This document shows, in pieces, positions 1-15,100 of a stretch of DNA of 64,000 bases. Each line of letters opens with the position of its first letter. The stretch's first letter is position 1. The notes beneath the pieces were generated by a model that saw nothing but the letters and a program-made list of their open reading frames with translations, did not search any database and had not been told where the DNA came from. Source of the stretch: Owenia fusiformis (lineage: Eukaryota > Annelida > Polychaeta > Sabellida > Oweniidae); contig CAIIXF020000003.1 in assembly GCA_903813345.2 (NCBI GenBank), positions 9,564,218 to 9,628,217 on the forward strand, in the 5' to 3' direction. A program made the position numbers and the translations under genes.

Positions 1-122
1 ATTATCTGGACTCGAGTTTTGAGCCTTGTTCCAGAGCTATTCGCAACTGCCGATACAGCTCGGAAAAATGCCTCAAAATCTTGCTCAGATGCTGGCTTAG
101 TGTTCCATTCCTGGCAAATTTG
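1..122 (-). CDS. KIF28: kinesin exon 23, C-terminal repeat unit 2 (partial)
   Basis: Encodes [20 protein letters not shown] then [20 protein letters not shown] and continues past the window edge. A second copy of the ~36-residue unit in exon 22. Acceptor TTTTCAG. Confidence 0.62.
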
Positions 123-3100
123 CTGAAAATTTAAATTAAGATGCCCCGTAAGCATGCAGTGCATTATGGGAAATACAACAAGACATGACTTACTGTATTT
201 TTATTGTTGTTTGGTTCAGTACTCTCATTTGCGCTCCCACCCATGTGTGCCACTTCCCTAATTGCCTCGTAAAATTCGCGGAATTTTTTCTGTTCGTCCG
301 GCTTTGATTGCCATTCTTTACATAGCGCCTAGAACAAACAAACCAAAGAAAGGAAGGCGTAAGCGAAGCAAGAACATCTAATGCACAGTATTAGCAAGTT
401 AGATAAGAAAAAGGTCAACATAAGCAGTTCTCCTTTTTGGCTGATAATCAAAACCATTTTTGTTGATTCAGGTCAAATCTGAATATGTACTACATGACCT
501 ATTCTGTTCCTAATGTTCAGACTCAAATAATTTCAAATATAAAGAACATCATTTTCTCCCACTTTATTTCATAGTAACATCCGTTTCCTCTATATGCCCT
601 CTTGATTATAAAAAAACAGAAATTGTTAGGAAAAAGTGCAAGATAGTGTAGTGACAAAAAAAGTGAAACAACAAACGATATGAATCAAGATAAGGTATCA
701 GTCAATACATAACATCAGTCAAGGCTGTCTTTTGTCATGGTATCAGTCAAGACATTATTAGTCAAGACATCATACTGTCATGACATAGAATTGGTCAAAA
801 TATATTAGTCATTAGACATTACTCAAGGCATTACACAGGTGAATGCATTATTATTTTAGTAGAACTACTAAACACATTATATTAGTCAAGACATTATATT
901 GGAAACACATAATATATATTAGTCAAGACAATACATATTGGAAAATGTGTTATATTAGTCAAGTCATTTAGTTAAGATACTACATTGGAAAATGCATAAT
1001 ATATTAGTCAAGATATTATGTTAGTCAAGACATTATATTGGAAACGCATAATATATTAGTCAAGACATTACATATTGGGAAATGCATTACATTAGCCATG
1101 ACATTATATTTGCAAATGCATTATATTAGTCCAAACATTATATGAGTCAAGACATTATATATTAGTGACGGTATTATATGAGTCAAGACATCATATTGGT
1201 GAAAGCAAGACATTTATTAGTCAAGATGGAGAATTTGAGTATTCATAATTTCTCGTAATTGCAAATATAAAATTTAAACTTTCTCAGACTTTTATCTGGG
1301 AAAGTAGCCATAGTTTGCAATTTTTAGTGCAAGTGGCAACTGACTTGTAAATACATATTTTAGGAGCCTTTTTAGATTTTTAGATTATCAATGGATCAAA
1401 GAGAAAGGTTGAAATGTAAAACAGTAGACACAACATTATACACTATAAAAAGAAACCTATCACACCTCTAAGGATCACTAAAAAAACTGTTGCTAGTAAA
1501 TATCTATTAAAAAATTAGGTTTTACAACACGGAGGCAATTTAGTACAAAAAGTGTTTCATAGGTGGTAGCACTGAGAGCCTGAATCTGAAAATACCTGAA
1601 TACCATTTCTAATAAAAATGTGAACAAAAATATCATTGTGGTTAAACGTTTCCCAGTTTTCTTGATTATTTAAGAATAAATAATGGTTCTCTGTTTTAAG
1701 CTACAGTGTATATATATGGAAGAATTCAAATATTTAATTGTTTTCCTTACTTCCTTTACCAAAATCATGAGGAAAAAAGGCAAACCACAATGTTATTTTA
1801 TACATGGGATAGTTAAAAAACAGTAATAATTTATATTACTTAAGTAGTACAAATTATTTGCCTTATTGAATAAATAATATTAATGTTCTTAAAAGGTCTG
1901 CTTCTCACAAAAACTACCAGATATTCTGGCATTTCTCTAGAAGTTAGAGTGTCCAATGCATGCCCATTTTCTATATAAGTATGACATTTGATGAAAAGGG
2001 AAAGTTGCCTTATTCTGTTTATAAAATCCATGATTTTACACCATCAATGTCTGGTAGTTCTATGCACCATCAATATACTTTATTGCAAACTTTCTTTTCT
2101 TCAAATATTAAAGCTTGAAAAAATTCAACCCTCAGTATCTTTAGGAAAGAAGCTTTATACCAAAGACTGTTGATGGGGTATTAGAGACAATTAAGACCCC
2201 TTATATATAAAGTCAAGAGAATGTTAATTGGGAAGAGAATTTTATGACTGTTCCTACAAGTCAGCCTGAGTAAAGTATATACAGTATTAACACTTTTGTA
2301 TTACATCCATCAAATCTCAAAAATTGAACTAAATACATTTGTTCTTCTTGAAGTTTTCTTCATAGATCATTGATACTTCTTAAAGGCATCCTTACTTGCA
2401 TTCTACGCTCCTTGGCTTCAAGACGTTCAAACTTCCGATGAAGTAACATCATTTCTGACTTGAGCTGTGATTGGTCAGATGATTGATCGAGACCAAATGC
2501 CTGCTGGGTATTTTTTCTTGTTGATTCGGGTTTGTTAATGTGATCCATTTGTCGGAGTTCCTAGAAAAGCAAACAAGCTTAATCATGGACAGTTCTGCAA
2601 TTTTCAAAATTTTTTAAAATTAAATTTTTTCCCATTGAGATACAAATTATATGAACAAAATACAAATTTTCATCACAAATTTTAGATAATAATAGTATTT
2701 TAAATAATACATTTTCACATTTCCTACCTTCGTAGTAAGTTTTGACAATTTAGCATCACCTCCAACATCCTCCTGTTTCCCATAAACACTGAATGTGATG
2801 TTATCATTTTTGAAGTATTCCATGATGTCATCCGTGACATTGGGGAATGAGACTATGTGGGAGTGTTTAAACTCTGGGGAAAGTGTCCCTGTTATTACTG
2901 GCGTCTCAATGGCCTTATCATCTTTATATACATGATATTTCACTTTCAGACCTTTTGAAAATCTTGCTTTATGAATTTCAGCTCGTTTGATTTCAACCTG
3001 AAAATAATTATAATTTGTTAGCCATACATATTTGAATGCATTTCTTCAATTATATTAAAATGCAACCCCAATCCTTGATTGGGACTGACACAATACAACG

Positions 3101-6100
3101 TCACATTAATGGAATTGATCTTTTCATACCATATTATACAAAAGAATAATAAACAGGGTAAGAAAATTACAATTACTGCTGTGTCCTAGGTTAAAAAGAA
3201 CACAGCAAAGAGTATGTTACACTGATATAAATTATAATAGGAGTCTTTGCGAGAAATAAAGTCACTTACCTTGAAATGATATGGTTTTCCTTTTAGCTGA
3301 TCTTCATCTTCGTCCAAAAACTCATCTTCTATTGGTTTTCCATTTTGATTACAAGGCGTCAAAACTATGTGCAACGATCCCTCGTCTTGACCTTTGTAGT
3401 CATTTATCGTCACAGACACATCCCACTCGAGTCCCCACAGGAGCGACTGAAGGAATACATGACCTGTGCCGATAAGGACATCCTCAGGGGGCTCCCAGAA
3501 CGGGTCCTCCTCTTTTGGAATATTAAGGACGCTTTCATCACCATCGAGCCAGCTTTGATAGAGGTCTTGCATCATGAAACGTCTGTTCACAAATTTGGCC
3601 CGATCCCATAACCAAGTGTTGCCATTGAGAAGATTCTTCATTTTTACCATCACCCTGAAAGGCAAGTTTGAGTGTTCCATTGACAGAGGTGTTCCATTTA
3701 ATAGGTTCTACTGTACATGTTGGTATCAGACAATACTCAAATGAACAAGTAATAGTATCAATATATATTTTGGCACAAATGAATTATTACATTGCATGGA
3801 ATATGTCATTTCTTTTATTAACCTTTAGCGTGCTGCCGGCGGACTCGTCCGCCGAGACTAAAATGTCTCTCACAACTGCCGGCGGACCCGTACGCCCGAT
3901 TTCAAACTTTTAAAAACTTTACTTTTTACATTCGATCGCTGCAAATTCAGATTTGGATTCTGACCAGACGAAGAGGCGGAGCGGCGGATTCCGGAGGAGT
4001 ATTCATGGTATATTTATGCCCAGTCGTGTTAATGTACGAAAAAATTCATGAGAACATTTTTTTCATGAGCCAGGCCACTGTATCTTCCCTTTGTGAAAAT
4101 TTTATCCAGATTCATTCAGTAGTTATTGAGATATTAATTATTTAGTCCAGGTATATCATTTTTTGCACTCTTTGAAAAATAAGCCAGTTGCGTGGGATAT
4201 ATTTGCTGAAATAAGGCAGCATGGTAAAGGTTAATCGCATCATCACCATAGCAACTCACTTTGTTGTTTTCGCCCCTCCACTACTTCCAGTTCCATCTTG
4301 TGCAGCAGCAGAAAGTAGTACAACTTCAAATGTTCTGTGTTTATTCAACTCCTCAGACATGGCATTTACTTCAGTAACCATTGGCAAGACTTCTAGGATT
4401 AACTCCTGTGCAATTTGTTGATCTGAAGTGAATGAAATCTTAATTATGATTGGCTCATGTACTGCTTAAGCATTCAAAAAGAAAAATCATATATTATCAT
4501 ATATCATATCATATATTGCCTATTACAAGGCAATCACACGACAAAATGTCACCACTTGTTTAAAATTACAAAAGTGTAACACACTGACACTGTCCATGAT
4601 CACAAAAAGTGGCTGTAACAACAAAGTCATCACTTTCTGGTGGTGAAATAACAATAAATGACATGTAAAATGTCACCATCTACCATTTGTTACAGATGCC
4701 GTTGCAGACACGGAACACGGAACACTGAACACCAACCGCCATCCACAAAAATGTTAGAGACCACCAGAAGTATATAAAAATATATACCTTTAGATAAACC
4801 AGCAGCAGCTCCAGTAGAGAACCCCTTTGCTTCAGCAATCTCTTTTTGGGCATATTCCCAATCAATATCCCCTGGAAGATCTTTAGGGGCTTCATCAGTT
4901 TTCTTGGGGTTCGTAAATACATATAAATGACTAGATCCTAAAATAAAAAGATGGCACTATTACTATTGTATCATGGTGAAGGGACAGAGGTAAAGGAAAT
5001 ATGGCTTTATTAATATATGATTAACAATTTGTTGCGATCATTGTTATAAGACCGAAATCATAAATCATTAAATCCATTTTATTGAACTCAAACTTTACCT
5101 TGAAATTTAAATATGACCTAAAACTGTCAAATCGCCTCAACAATTCCAAAATTGTTACACTTTTGCATTACTTAACATGAATATCAATGCTTTGTGATCC
5201 TTGTAATAAAACCCATATCTTATACCTCCCAGTACATAACCTATATTGATACACAACTTACCAAATAGGACTCTATCTTTATGGACTAGGTCTCTTGCGC
5301 CTGTCAAGGGCTGTCCGTTTACTTTGATTTTGGCACCGGCCCCTGCAGGTTTGATTTCACAGCCACCTTTGCTGTTCTTCACAATGGCATGCTCTTTAGA
5401 GATGCTATAAAATGTTTTTAGATCATATTCAGGCATGTTAAACTATTTAAAAACTTATTGGAAAAAGATGTTTCTGTTTATCAGTATGCCTCTATAAATG
5501 ACTGTAAAAATAATAAAATAACTAGAAAAAGTTCTGATATGCAGTTCATTGTACTGCTGGTAACTTTAATCTTGATATATTTGTTCAAACTTATAATTTT
5601 AAAGAAAACATACCTTAACCCACTGAGCATAATCTTTGGTTTTGGATCTGCATCTTTTCGTCCAATCGTATTCTCTCCTTCATCCAAGAAATAAACAACT
5701 TTTCCTGATAACATAGGATCCTCATTTAGGTTAAGAAAATGCGGGTCAGATTTACGCCGAGCTGTGTCACCATCGTCAACCACTTCAGCACGTGCATTTT
5801 TGAGCTGAAACAAGAAATCATTATTCAAATTGTAAAACCTTTTTGCGTTTTCCAACAGTAAAGGCTAGCAAATTATAATCCTATATTTTAGGTTAAACAT
5901 TTTTTCTTGTTTGACATCATGATCGCAGAAGTGTTACCTTATCTTCCCATGACGATGATTCTTGATCAAGCTCTTCCTGATTGGCAAGTAACTGCGCTCT
6001 AATTTCTTCTTCCATTTCTTTTCGCATTTTTTCTTTTTCTGGAAATCAAACTTAAATTTAAACAGGTTGGTGAAACCAATATTAATATGCATTATTAAAT

Positions 6101-9100
6101 TGAGAAGGTACAGAGAGTGTTTATGGACACTTCGAAGAAAGAAAAATTTGAAAAACTTAAAAAGCAGAAAATATGACATTAGTTTCCATTTAAAATTTGA
6201 TACAATTCTTCATCTATTAACAGTGTTTTTACAAGTGAACTGAAAACAAGGGAATGTGAACAAAACACACAAAACTGTCACATGACTTGGTGATGCATTC
6301 TGGGATCAATCGATCATTGAATGGTATTAATGCATTCTAGAACAAAGAAACATTTAGAATGAGACATGTGTTTGAATGAAATAATATCTGGTACTGACAA
6401 TGATAGATATTGTGAATAATGAATATTGTGACAAAATGTTCATCTTCTAAAGTGTATGCTACATATACATAGTTTATGAAAAGGTTTTAAATGATAACCA
6501 ACAATATAAAAGTACAGCTAAGGAAACTGAACATTAACCTACAACGAGTTTAACTGTAGTTTTTTTGGGTATATAAATGTTCTCTTTTTAAAACAGACAC
6601 TTTCGAAATTAATAATGATACAGAGATGTGGATGACATGATATGCACTAACATGGGGACTTTTTCATGTGGGGACTGTAACACTGGTCAACACACAAATT
6701 ACCAACCCTCCTTTGGAATTTTATCCCATCCAATGGTATTTGCTTGAAATATTAATTCAGAAATGTTAATTCAAAAAGGCAAAATAACTTGACAAATCCT
6801 TTATTTCCTTCATATTTTAAAACCAGAAATGAAGTACAAAGCTGTGTAATTAGCAAGGAATAAAGTAAGCAAACACGAAGCAAACACTTTAAATTGTAAA
6901 GAAAGGAAAGAAAATTATACACTTCATTCAAATTTTAGGGAGAAATTAGTAGAATAGACATTAGCAGACGTCAAAAATTACCTTCAGGTGAAAGCCCTGC
7001 CTGCATGTTAGATAGATCTACTCCACCTCCAGTCATCGCCTTCTTAAGTCTCTCATTTTCTTCCTAAAACAAAACATTTAAGGATTATTTCCTTTCAAAC
7101 ATAAACTATTGGGAATGTTTATAAGTTTAATGATTGATATAGAAGCCAACCACCAAATACCAACCACCAACTGCTGGCCATAAAAATGGAGGCCTAACAA
7201 TATGTTCCGAATCATTGGTGGAGTGACATAAACATATTTGCCACTGGCGTCCAATTCACAAAAGTAATTCAACTGACAGAAAGGCAAAATTAAATTTCTG
7301 CATAAATGCTGAAAATCAGAAAATGTTCTTTATTGGTACCTGTCAGATCAAATAAACAAATGCAGAAAATAACTTTCTTTATGACAACCATGTATAAATC
7401 ATATATCTTGTCAAAATTTAGTTTCATAACCGATTCAAAGGCAAATATCAGTTTCATCAAATTAACTTTTTTTGGATCACCCTGCATATCCCAAACAATT
7501 ACTTACTTTAACTATACTGTAATGTAATATTACGTAACGTAACTGTGATTATGCACTTTAATGTGTAACTATTAACTTATGGCGAACAAATCTTTTATCA
7601 TGTTAAATATTGTAATGCGACCAGCAAGCAGCGAACACAAAGAAACAAAAGATCATAAAATTACTTACTTTTAATTCCCTGACAAGTTTGTCCATTGGAT
7701 TCTCATTAATAACAGCTTTGTTTTTAATCTTCTTGGCTCTGTCAGCATATCGCAACGTCCCCAGTGTCTCATCATAGTTTATATCAGCAGGGGATAGAGC
7801 TGCGATCATTATAGTCTTCGAGTTACCACCAAGCGCATTTTGTAGAAGTTTTGTTAGGGTAGAGTCACGATAGGGCACCATGACCTTTTTCTTTCCCATG
7901 GACAGATCAGCCAAAGCCTAGAGTTACATAAAAATTAATATTAATATTGAACAAATAAATTACACATAGAGTTGTATAGTCTCAGAATTTTGCCCAATTT
8001 CCAACATTTAAACTCCTCTCAAAATGCTGTTAAATACCCCTTTTAAAGCCTATAGAATTATATTTTATCTTTTGGAATATCTTCAAAATTTTAGTTTTTT
8101 GAAGTTTAGTCCTTTGTGATATCTAAAGCTCCAAAGAATATTTTAGCCCCCACCAACATATTGTCCTAAATCCCCTTCTGACGTTAAGTTTCCTATCCAA
8201 ATAAAGGTTCTAAACAAAAAGCCCATTGCAGAATAACATTAGTAATATATATGTGATCAAACCCCTAATAAACATATAAAATACTTACTGAGATGACATT
8301 TCCGAGGGAGGATAAAGATTTGTTGATATTGGCACCCTCTTTGAGACGGTCCCCAGTTGCCCCAGTGCTGTCAGCTCTTTCAGAACCTAAAGTATATTAG
8401 ATGAAGAGTCATGTTTTGAAAAGCAAATAATATTGGAAAATAATTGAATTAGTAAGGAAGTATAAGATGGAGAGTCATGTTTTGAAAAGCAAATAATATT
8501 GGAAAATAATTGAATTAATTTGGAAGTATAAGATGAAGAGTCATGTTTTGAAAAGCAAATAATATTGGAAAATAATTGAATTAGTTAGGAAGTATAAGAT
8601 GGAGAGTCATGTTTTGAAAAGCAAATAATATTGGAAAATAATGGAATTAGTTAGCAATCAAGTAAACAGACATGTAGAAAACACCCTAAATTGTATAGAA
8701 AAGCCACATATAAGGCATTTTTTCAAATATTTAGAGGTACTTGATATTGAAAAAAAGAGTCATATACTGGAATCGGGAAAATAAAGTTAATAGTGACACT
8801 GTAATTTGTATAGAAATGCAAAAATGTGGTAGTCTATTCAAATTCTAGAGAAGTGATGTCAAAAATGTGGTAGTCTATTCAAATTCTAGAGAAGTGATGT
8901 CATACAAGCAGGAGCATCAGCAGACAACAATAGGGCAGAATATAAATATAATTTTCTATTCACTTTATATGAGATTTACACAGCCAATATAATTCGGTGC
9001 TGTTCGGCATCGATAAAATTCGGCGCTATTCCAGCACCGTTTCAACACCCTTCCGGCACCGAAACCTTTCGACACCAAAATTTGCGTCGAAAATCAGATT

Positions 9101-12100
9101 GCATTTTTTGGGGTGTAGTGTGACATTGGACAACATACCTGCTAAATCTACAAGATTCATTGTACTGCTCTTTTTAGTCTCCTGACCACTCTCATTTTTA
9201 ATGATCTGATCAAACACGATTGTTACGACTGTATGGGCTCTACTGCTTGTGGCGTTCATCTGTGTTGCTGCAACGGTCCTGTTGGAAGTGCCTGAAAAGT
9301 GGAAATTAAAACAATAAATTCAGGTTGTCAGGGCTACTGCTTGTGGCGTTCATCTGTGTTGCTGCGACTGTCCTGTTGGAAGTACCTGAAAAGTGGAAAT
9401 TAAAACAATAAATTCAGGTTGTCAGGCCTACTGCTTGTGGCGTTCATCTGTGTTGCTGCAACGGTCCTGTTGGAAGTACCTGAAAAGTGGAAATTAAAAC
9501 AATAAATTCAGGTTGTCAGGCCTACTGCTTGTGGCGTTCATCTGTGTTGCTGCAACGGTCCTGTTGGAGGTGCCTGAAAAGTGGAAATTAAAAACAACGA
9601 TAATTTCAGGTTGTCAGGGTTAAAATGATGATCAAATATGATTGTTACGACTTTATGGGCTCTACTGCTCGGGGATTCATCTGTGTTTCTGCAACGGTCC
9701 TGTTGGAAGTGCCTGAAAAGTGGAAATTAAAAACAACAATAATTTCAGGTTTTCAAAGTTATAAATAGAGGAGAATGTCTGAATTGAAAGAGACAGAAGG
9801 ATGGATCAATGGACAAACAGATGGATGAGGAGGCCATCATATTAGGCCCTCTATGTCAACCAAAAAATGACAATACCATGGATTCAATGAACAATAATTC
9901 AAGGATTAAGATATCATAAGAGTGGATGGATGAATGCAAAGAAAGATGGATGAGTTGGAGATTTCACAGTCAAGATGTCAGAAATTAATTTGAACTCGTA
10001 TCCAAGTGCATAGACAATGCATGGTCCAACAGACTCACGATGAATATTAGAGAGCCTTCCATCATGAGCTGTGACAATGACAGCTTAAAATTGAAACTCC
10101 ATATATATATTCAATGAACCTCTTTTGTTCACGAGAAAAACTTGGGAATGCCAGTTGGATTCATGTCATACCTTGCAGGCAGCAACATACAAAATATCAG
10201 GCATGATTTACTGGATTGGTTGCTGGGTCACACTTTATATTTTAATTGACAACCCCAATATAGGGAACAATTAGTTTATGTTTAGATACATTACATCCAG
10301 GCATTTTGGCCACTGCAATACTCATAGTTAAGACTCATTGTCAACCAAGAGGGGCGAAAACCCCATGTCTTAATCTTTGCCAATGGGACAAATCGACAAA
10401 CAAATTGCATCATTCTAATTGTGGCTTCAAAATTTTCGAAAAATGCTTCAAATAGTATATGTTAATATCTGACCTGTAAACCATTATCATGGCTTGTTAT
10501 TTGCATCAAGATAAAGAAATGGTTAAGGAATATGCTTACAACAACTAAACAATGTGTGATATTCAGAAACTCTGTGAAAATTCAAACTAACAAAGGTGGT
10601 AAGCAGTAATTATGTCCGTCATATCCTAAGATCTGGGGTTTTCCCTCCTCTTTTATCAACCTCAACTCAATTCAGTAATTTGCTTGAAGCTATAAACCAG
10701 GAAGTTTAAAAACAAAATCAGTGAATCTCATCCACCAATCAGGTTGTTGAATTCAAAATAAATGAAAAGGAAAATGTTAGGACCTACAAAGTAACACCAC
10801 CCAAAAAATCTAACTAAATCTCGATGGTTTGGTACTGCTGACACAATCTTTAGGAACTTTTGCTGACTGTATGTTACCTTTTATGGGTAGTGTAGGTTTG
10901 AACAATTTCCCCTTGAAAAAGTTATTAAACTTTAAAGAACTTCTATACAAAATAAGTATGAATAGAAATAATGCCATTTAAGCTTTTGAAAAGGCCATTG
11001 ATCTTTAAAAATGATATATTTCTTTCAAAGGAAAAAATGTTACAAAATAATGCATTTTTAGATGCTAGTGTTCCACTTGATAAGGAAGGAATTTTTTCAT
11101 TGGTTCTTGAACACATTAGCATAGGTATATAAATAATTTTACAGTGAGATCAATGTATAACAGTGAGAAATGAGAAAAGGAGATTAATATATGTAGTACT
11201 GTTTGCATGATATAGAAGTTTATCCAGAAATTGCAACGCATTAACTTCGAGGAATAAAACTATAAAAATTAGTGTGGTATAATAAAACAGATTAAATAAA
11301 AAAGACAATATAAAATAATATCTAAAGATATAACTAATATCTTTGGCAAACAATATGTACATGCAGTTCTGATGAATTATATTCTACATGATCAAACACT
11401 TGGATCAACAAGAAATCTCCAAAAGTAACTATGACAACTGACCAAACAAAGGTAAGTTAAAAGTAGAGTTATACTTAAACAAACAGTTGTCATCCTCCTA
11501 CTGCTAGTCTTATTTGCCAATGTGAACCTTTGCAAAGATAAAAAGACCTACAATGTTCATTGGCTAAGGTGAACAACTATGTACATTTTTGAATGTGAAC
11601 AACTATTTGAATGTGAACAACTATGTGAATGTGAACAACTACCTACAATGTTCAATTACAAAGGGTGTTCACTTGGTTTACAATTTTTCAAATGTTGAAA
11701 CATTAATAGCAAAACTGCTACTTTCAGAGTGTGTTATTGAAGGTGTTGGTGCTGCTCATGTTATGCCAAGTCAACATCCAATCGAGTGGAGTCACAAAGT
11801 TGGACCTGAGCTTTTGGGGTGTAACAAAACTAACAGAGGGGATGTTCATTGATCATCCAAATCTAAAAATTCTCATTCTGAACTTTAATGAGATAACAGA
11901 AATTGAAAATGGAGCATTTTCTGGTTTACAATCATTAGAAGAACTTTATTGGGGATTTAATTATATAAAAGTATTACCAAATGACATATTCAGTAATTTG
12001 TCATCCATAAGAGTTCTTGACTTGAAAGGTAATGGCCTAGTAGTATTGACAATTGGCATTTTTAATGACTTGAAATCACTAACAAATCTACAATTGGGGT

Positions 12101-15100
12101 CCAATCATCTTTCATCATTACCAGATGGCATATTCAGTAAGCTGACATCACTAGTTGATCTTGAACTTCAGTTCAATGACTTGAACCATTTACAAGTTGA
12201 CATATTCAGAAACTTGACATCACTGACTAAGCTTGAGCTGGGGCACAATATTACCTGATGGCATATTTAGTAATTTGACATCACTCACAGAGCTTGGACT
12301 TAATTATAATAAGTTAACAAATTTACAGGAAGGAGTCTTTCGTGACTTGACGTCCCTGACAGTCCTAAAACTTGACCACAATCTCCTATCAATACTACCA
12401 GATGGAATATTTACTAACTTAAAATCCATGCGATTTCTTTATCTTGGTAAAAATGAGCTTAAACTTTTACCAGTTGATATATTTGATACATTGAAATCAC
12501 TTTTGATTCTTAATCTGAACAGTAATGAACTGACAATATTACCAGAAGGCATATTCAGGAACCTAAAATCACTGCATCGTCTTGTCCTCCAAAATAATAA
12601 CCTTCACAAAGTACCTGCTGACATCTGCCATTACATGCCAGGTTTGACTGAACTGTACTTGCATGGAAATAATATAAGTGCATTGCCACCTGATTACATG
12701 GATAATGTCAAGAAAATACATGAAAGTGATTTCTGCATGAATGCAACAACACCAGTTTACACAACAACAATCACAACATCAGGCATATCAACAAAAATAT
12801 CAGAAGGATCAACCAAAGAAACACAACAATCTGACCAATCAACACAAAGATATGACCAAACAACACAAGCATCTGACAAAACAACCAAACAATCTGACGA
12901 ATCATCACAAAGATCTGACCAACCAACAAAATCATCTGATCAATCAACACAACAATTTGACCAATCAACACAAAGATATGACCAAACAAAACAATCATCT
13001 GACCAAACAACCCAACAATCTGACGAATCATCACAAAGATTTGACCAAACAAAACAATCATCTGACCAAACAACACAACAATCTGACCAATCAACACAAA
13101 GATCTGACCAACCAACACAATCATCTGGCCAAATAACGCAACAATCTGACCAATCAACACAAAGATCTGACCAACCAACACAATCATCTGACCAAATAAC
13201 GCAACAATCTGACCAATCAACACAAATATCTGACCAAACAACACAAGCATCTGACCAATCAACGCAACAATCTGACCAATCAACACAAAGATCTGACCAA
13301 ACAACACAAATATCTGACCAACCAACACAATCATCTGACCAAATAACACAACTATCCCACCAAACAAAAAGATCTGGAAAATCAACACAACAAACTAACC
13401 AAAGTACACAAATACCTGATCCAACAACAAAACAATCAGATGAAATAATAAAATCACTTGAACTAAATGCCTTATCGGAGCAACAACATAGAGATCATGC
13501 CTTAATTGTAGGTTTGGCTTGTGGAATGTCAGTTTCAATCCTACTGGTTATCATATTAGTATTATACCTCATATACAAAGCAATAGCTAAACGACATTCA
13601 TCATTTTTTATGACAAGCGAGGCGCCATATTATGAAAAGGAATCATACATGTAAAGAGATATCGAAATATAAATGACAAAAAATACATGGAATAATACAT
13701 CTAAATAAGTGGAGTTAAGAAATATATATTGATTTGCATAAACACAGAAACACAAATAGACAGACAGAAGCGGGACATTCTTGTTAAGAGTCTGTTGGGA
13801 AAATTTACGCTTAAGAAGACTCAGGACTCAACCAGTTCATGGCAAAAACATATGTACCAAGAAGATAAAGGACCAATTGATCACCTTTTCAAGTGGGAAC
13901 AAGGGCATAATTTTGAAATTTTCGGAATATGCATTTTTGACTCACATTTTTTTTATTTTGGCCCATGAGCAAAACATTTGAAGGATGAAACTGAAAATTT
14001 AGTCTGTACATTAAGAACATGATGGATTTTGAGAAGTAGAATATAAGGGGATTTTGGAGATATTGAGTGTCAAATTACAGCCCATTTTTTATGCCCACCC
14101 AATATATAGAAAACAGAACTGTTACAATATACTTTGGCATATGTATTGATAAAGATATTTGCTTTAGGATACTCTAGCATGTGTATATTGATAAAGATAA
14201 ATGTTTGACTATACTTTGGCATGTGTATATTGATAAAGATAAATGTTTGACTATACTTTGGCATTTGTATATTGATGAAGATAAATGTTTGACTATACTT
14301 TGGCATATGTATATTGATAAAGATAAATGTTTGACTATACTTTGGCATATGTATATTGATAAAGATAAATGTTTGACTATACTTTGGCATATGTATATTG
14401 ATGAAGATAAATGTTTGACTATACTTTGGCATATGTATATTGATGAAGATAAATGTTTGACTATACTCTAGCATATGTATATTGATGAAGATAAATGTTT
14501 GACTATACTTTGGCATATGTATATTGATGAAGATAAATGTTTGACTATACTCTAGCATGTGTATATTGATGAAGATAAATGTTTGACTATACTTTGGCAT
14601 GTGTATATTGATGAAGATAAATGTTTGACTATACTTTAGCATATGTATATTGATGAAGATAAATGTTTGACTATACTTTGGCATATGTATATTGATGAAG
14701 ATAAATGTTTGACTATACTCTAGCATGTGTATATTGATGAAGATAAATGTTTGACTATACTTTGGCATATGTATATTGATGATGATAATTAGAAAATTGA
14801 TGTACACAATTGTTTAAGTATACTCGGTGTCATCGAAATATTGAAGATAAATGTTTGACTATATTTTGGCATATGTATATTATTTTGTTTCGCATATTGT
14901 CCCTTAGTTTAAAGTCATTATGATCTTTCCAGTTACTCATGTTTATAATTATTGCGTTATTTTGGTTAGTTTATATTTGTATTATAACAGTTGTTTGAAT
15001 AATCTTTGAACTTAGTGCCATGTTTTACAATGCTAACCATTTAATTTCTTATGTTTTAGCTGCAGATTATAGCAGTTTAAACCAATAAACTTTAAGACTT

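Noticed and set aside
3840-3990. GC-rich CTGCCGGCGGACTCGTCCG stretch as a possible regulatory island
   Set aside because: It contains a repeated CTGCCGGCGGAC block and lies in a kinesin intron next to AT-rich DNA. It is more likely a fragment of a dispersed repeat, and nothing specific could be supported.
12771-13388. Long minus-strand open frame (205 codons, hydrophobic [10 protein letters not shown] repeats)
   Set aside because: It is the antisense of the SDQTTQ 18-nt coding minisatellite. The period is a multiple of three, so other frames stay open. The same applies to 12741-13136 (+) and 18731-18979 (-).
14070-14807. Minus-strand open frame of 245 codons with 14-residue repeats
   Set aside because: Entirely made of the 42-nt minisatellite, open on both strands because 42 is divisible by three. 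No start context, domain or flanking exon.
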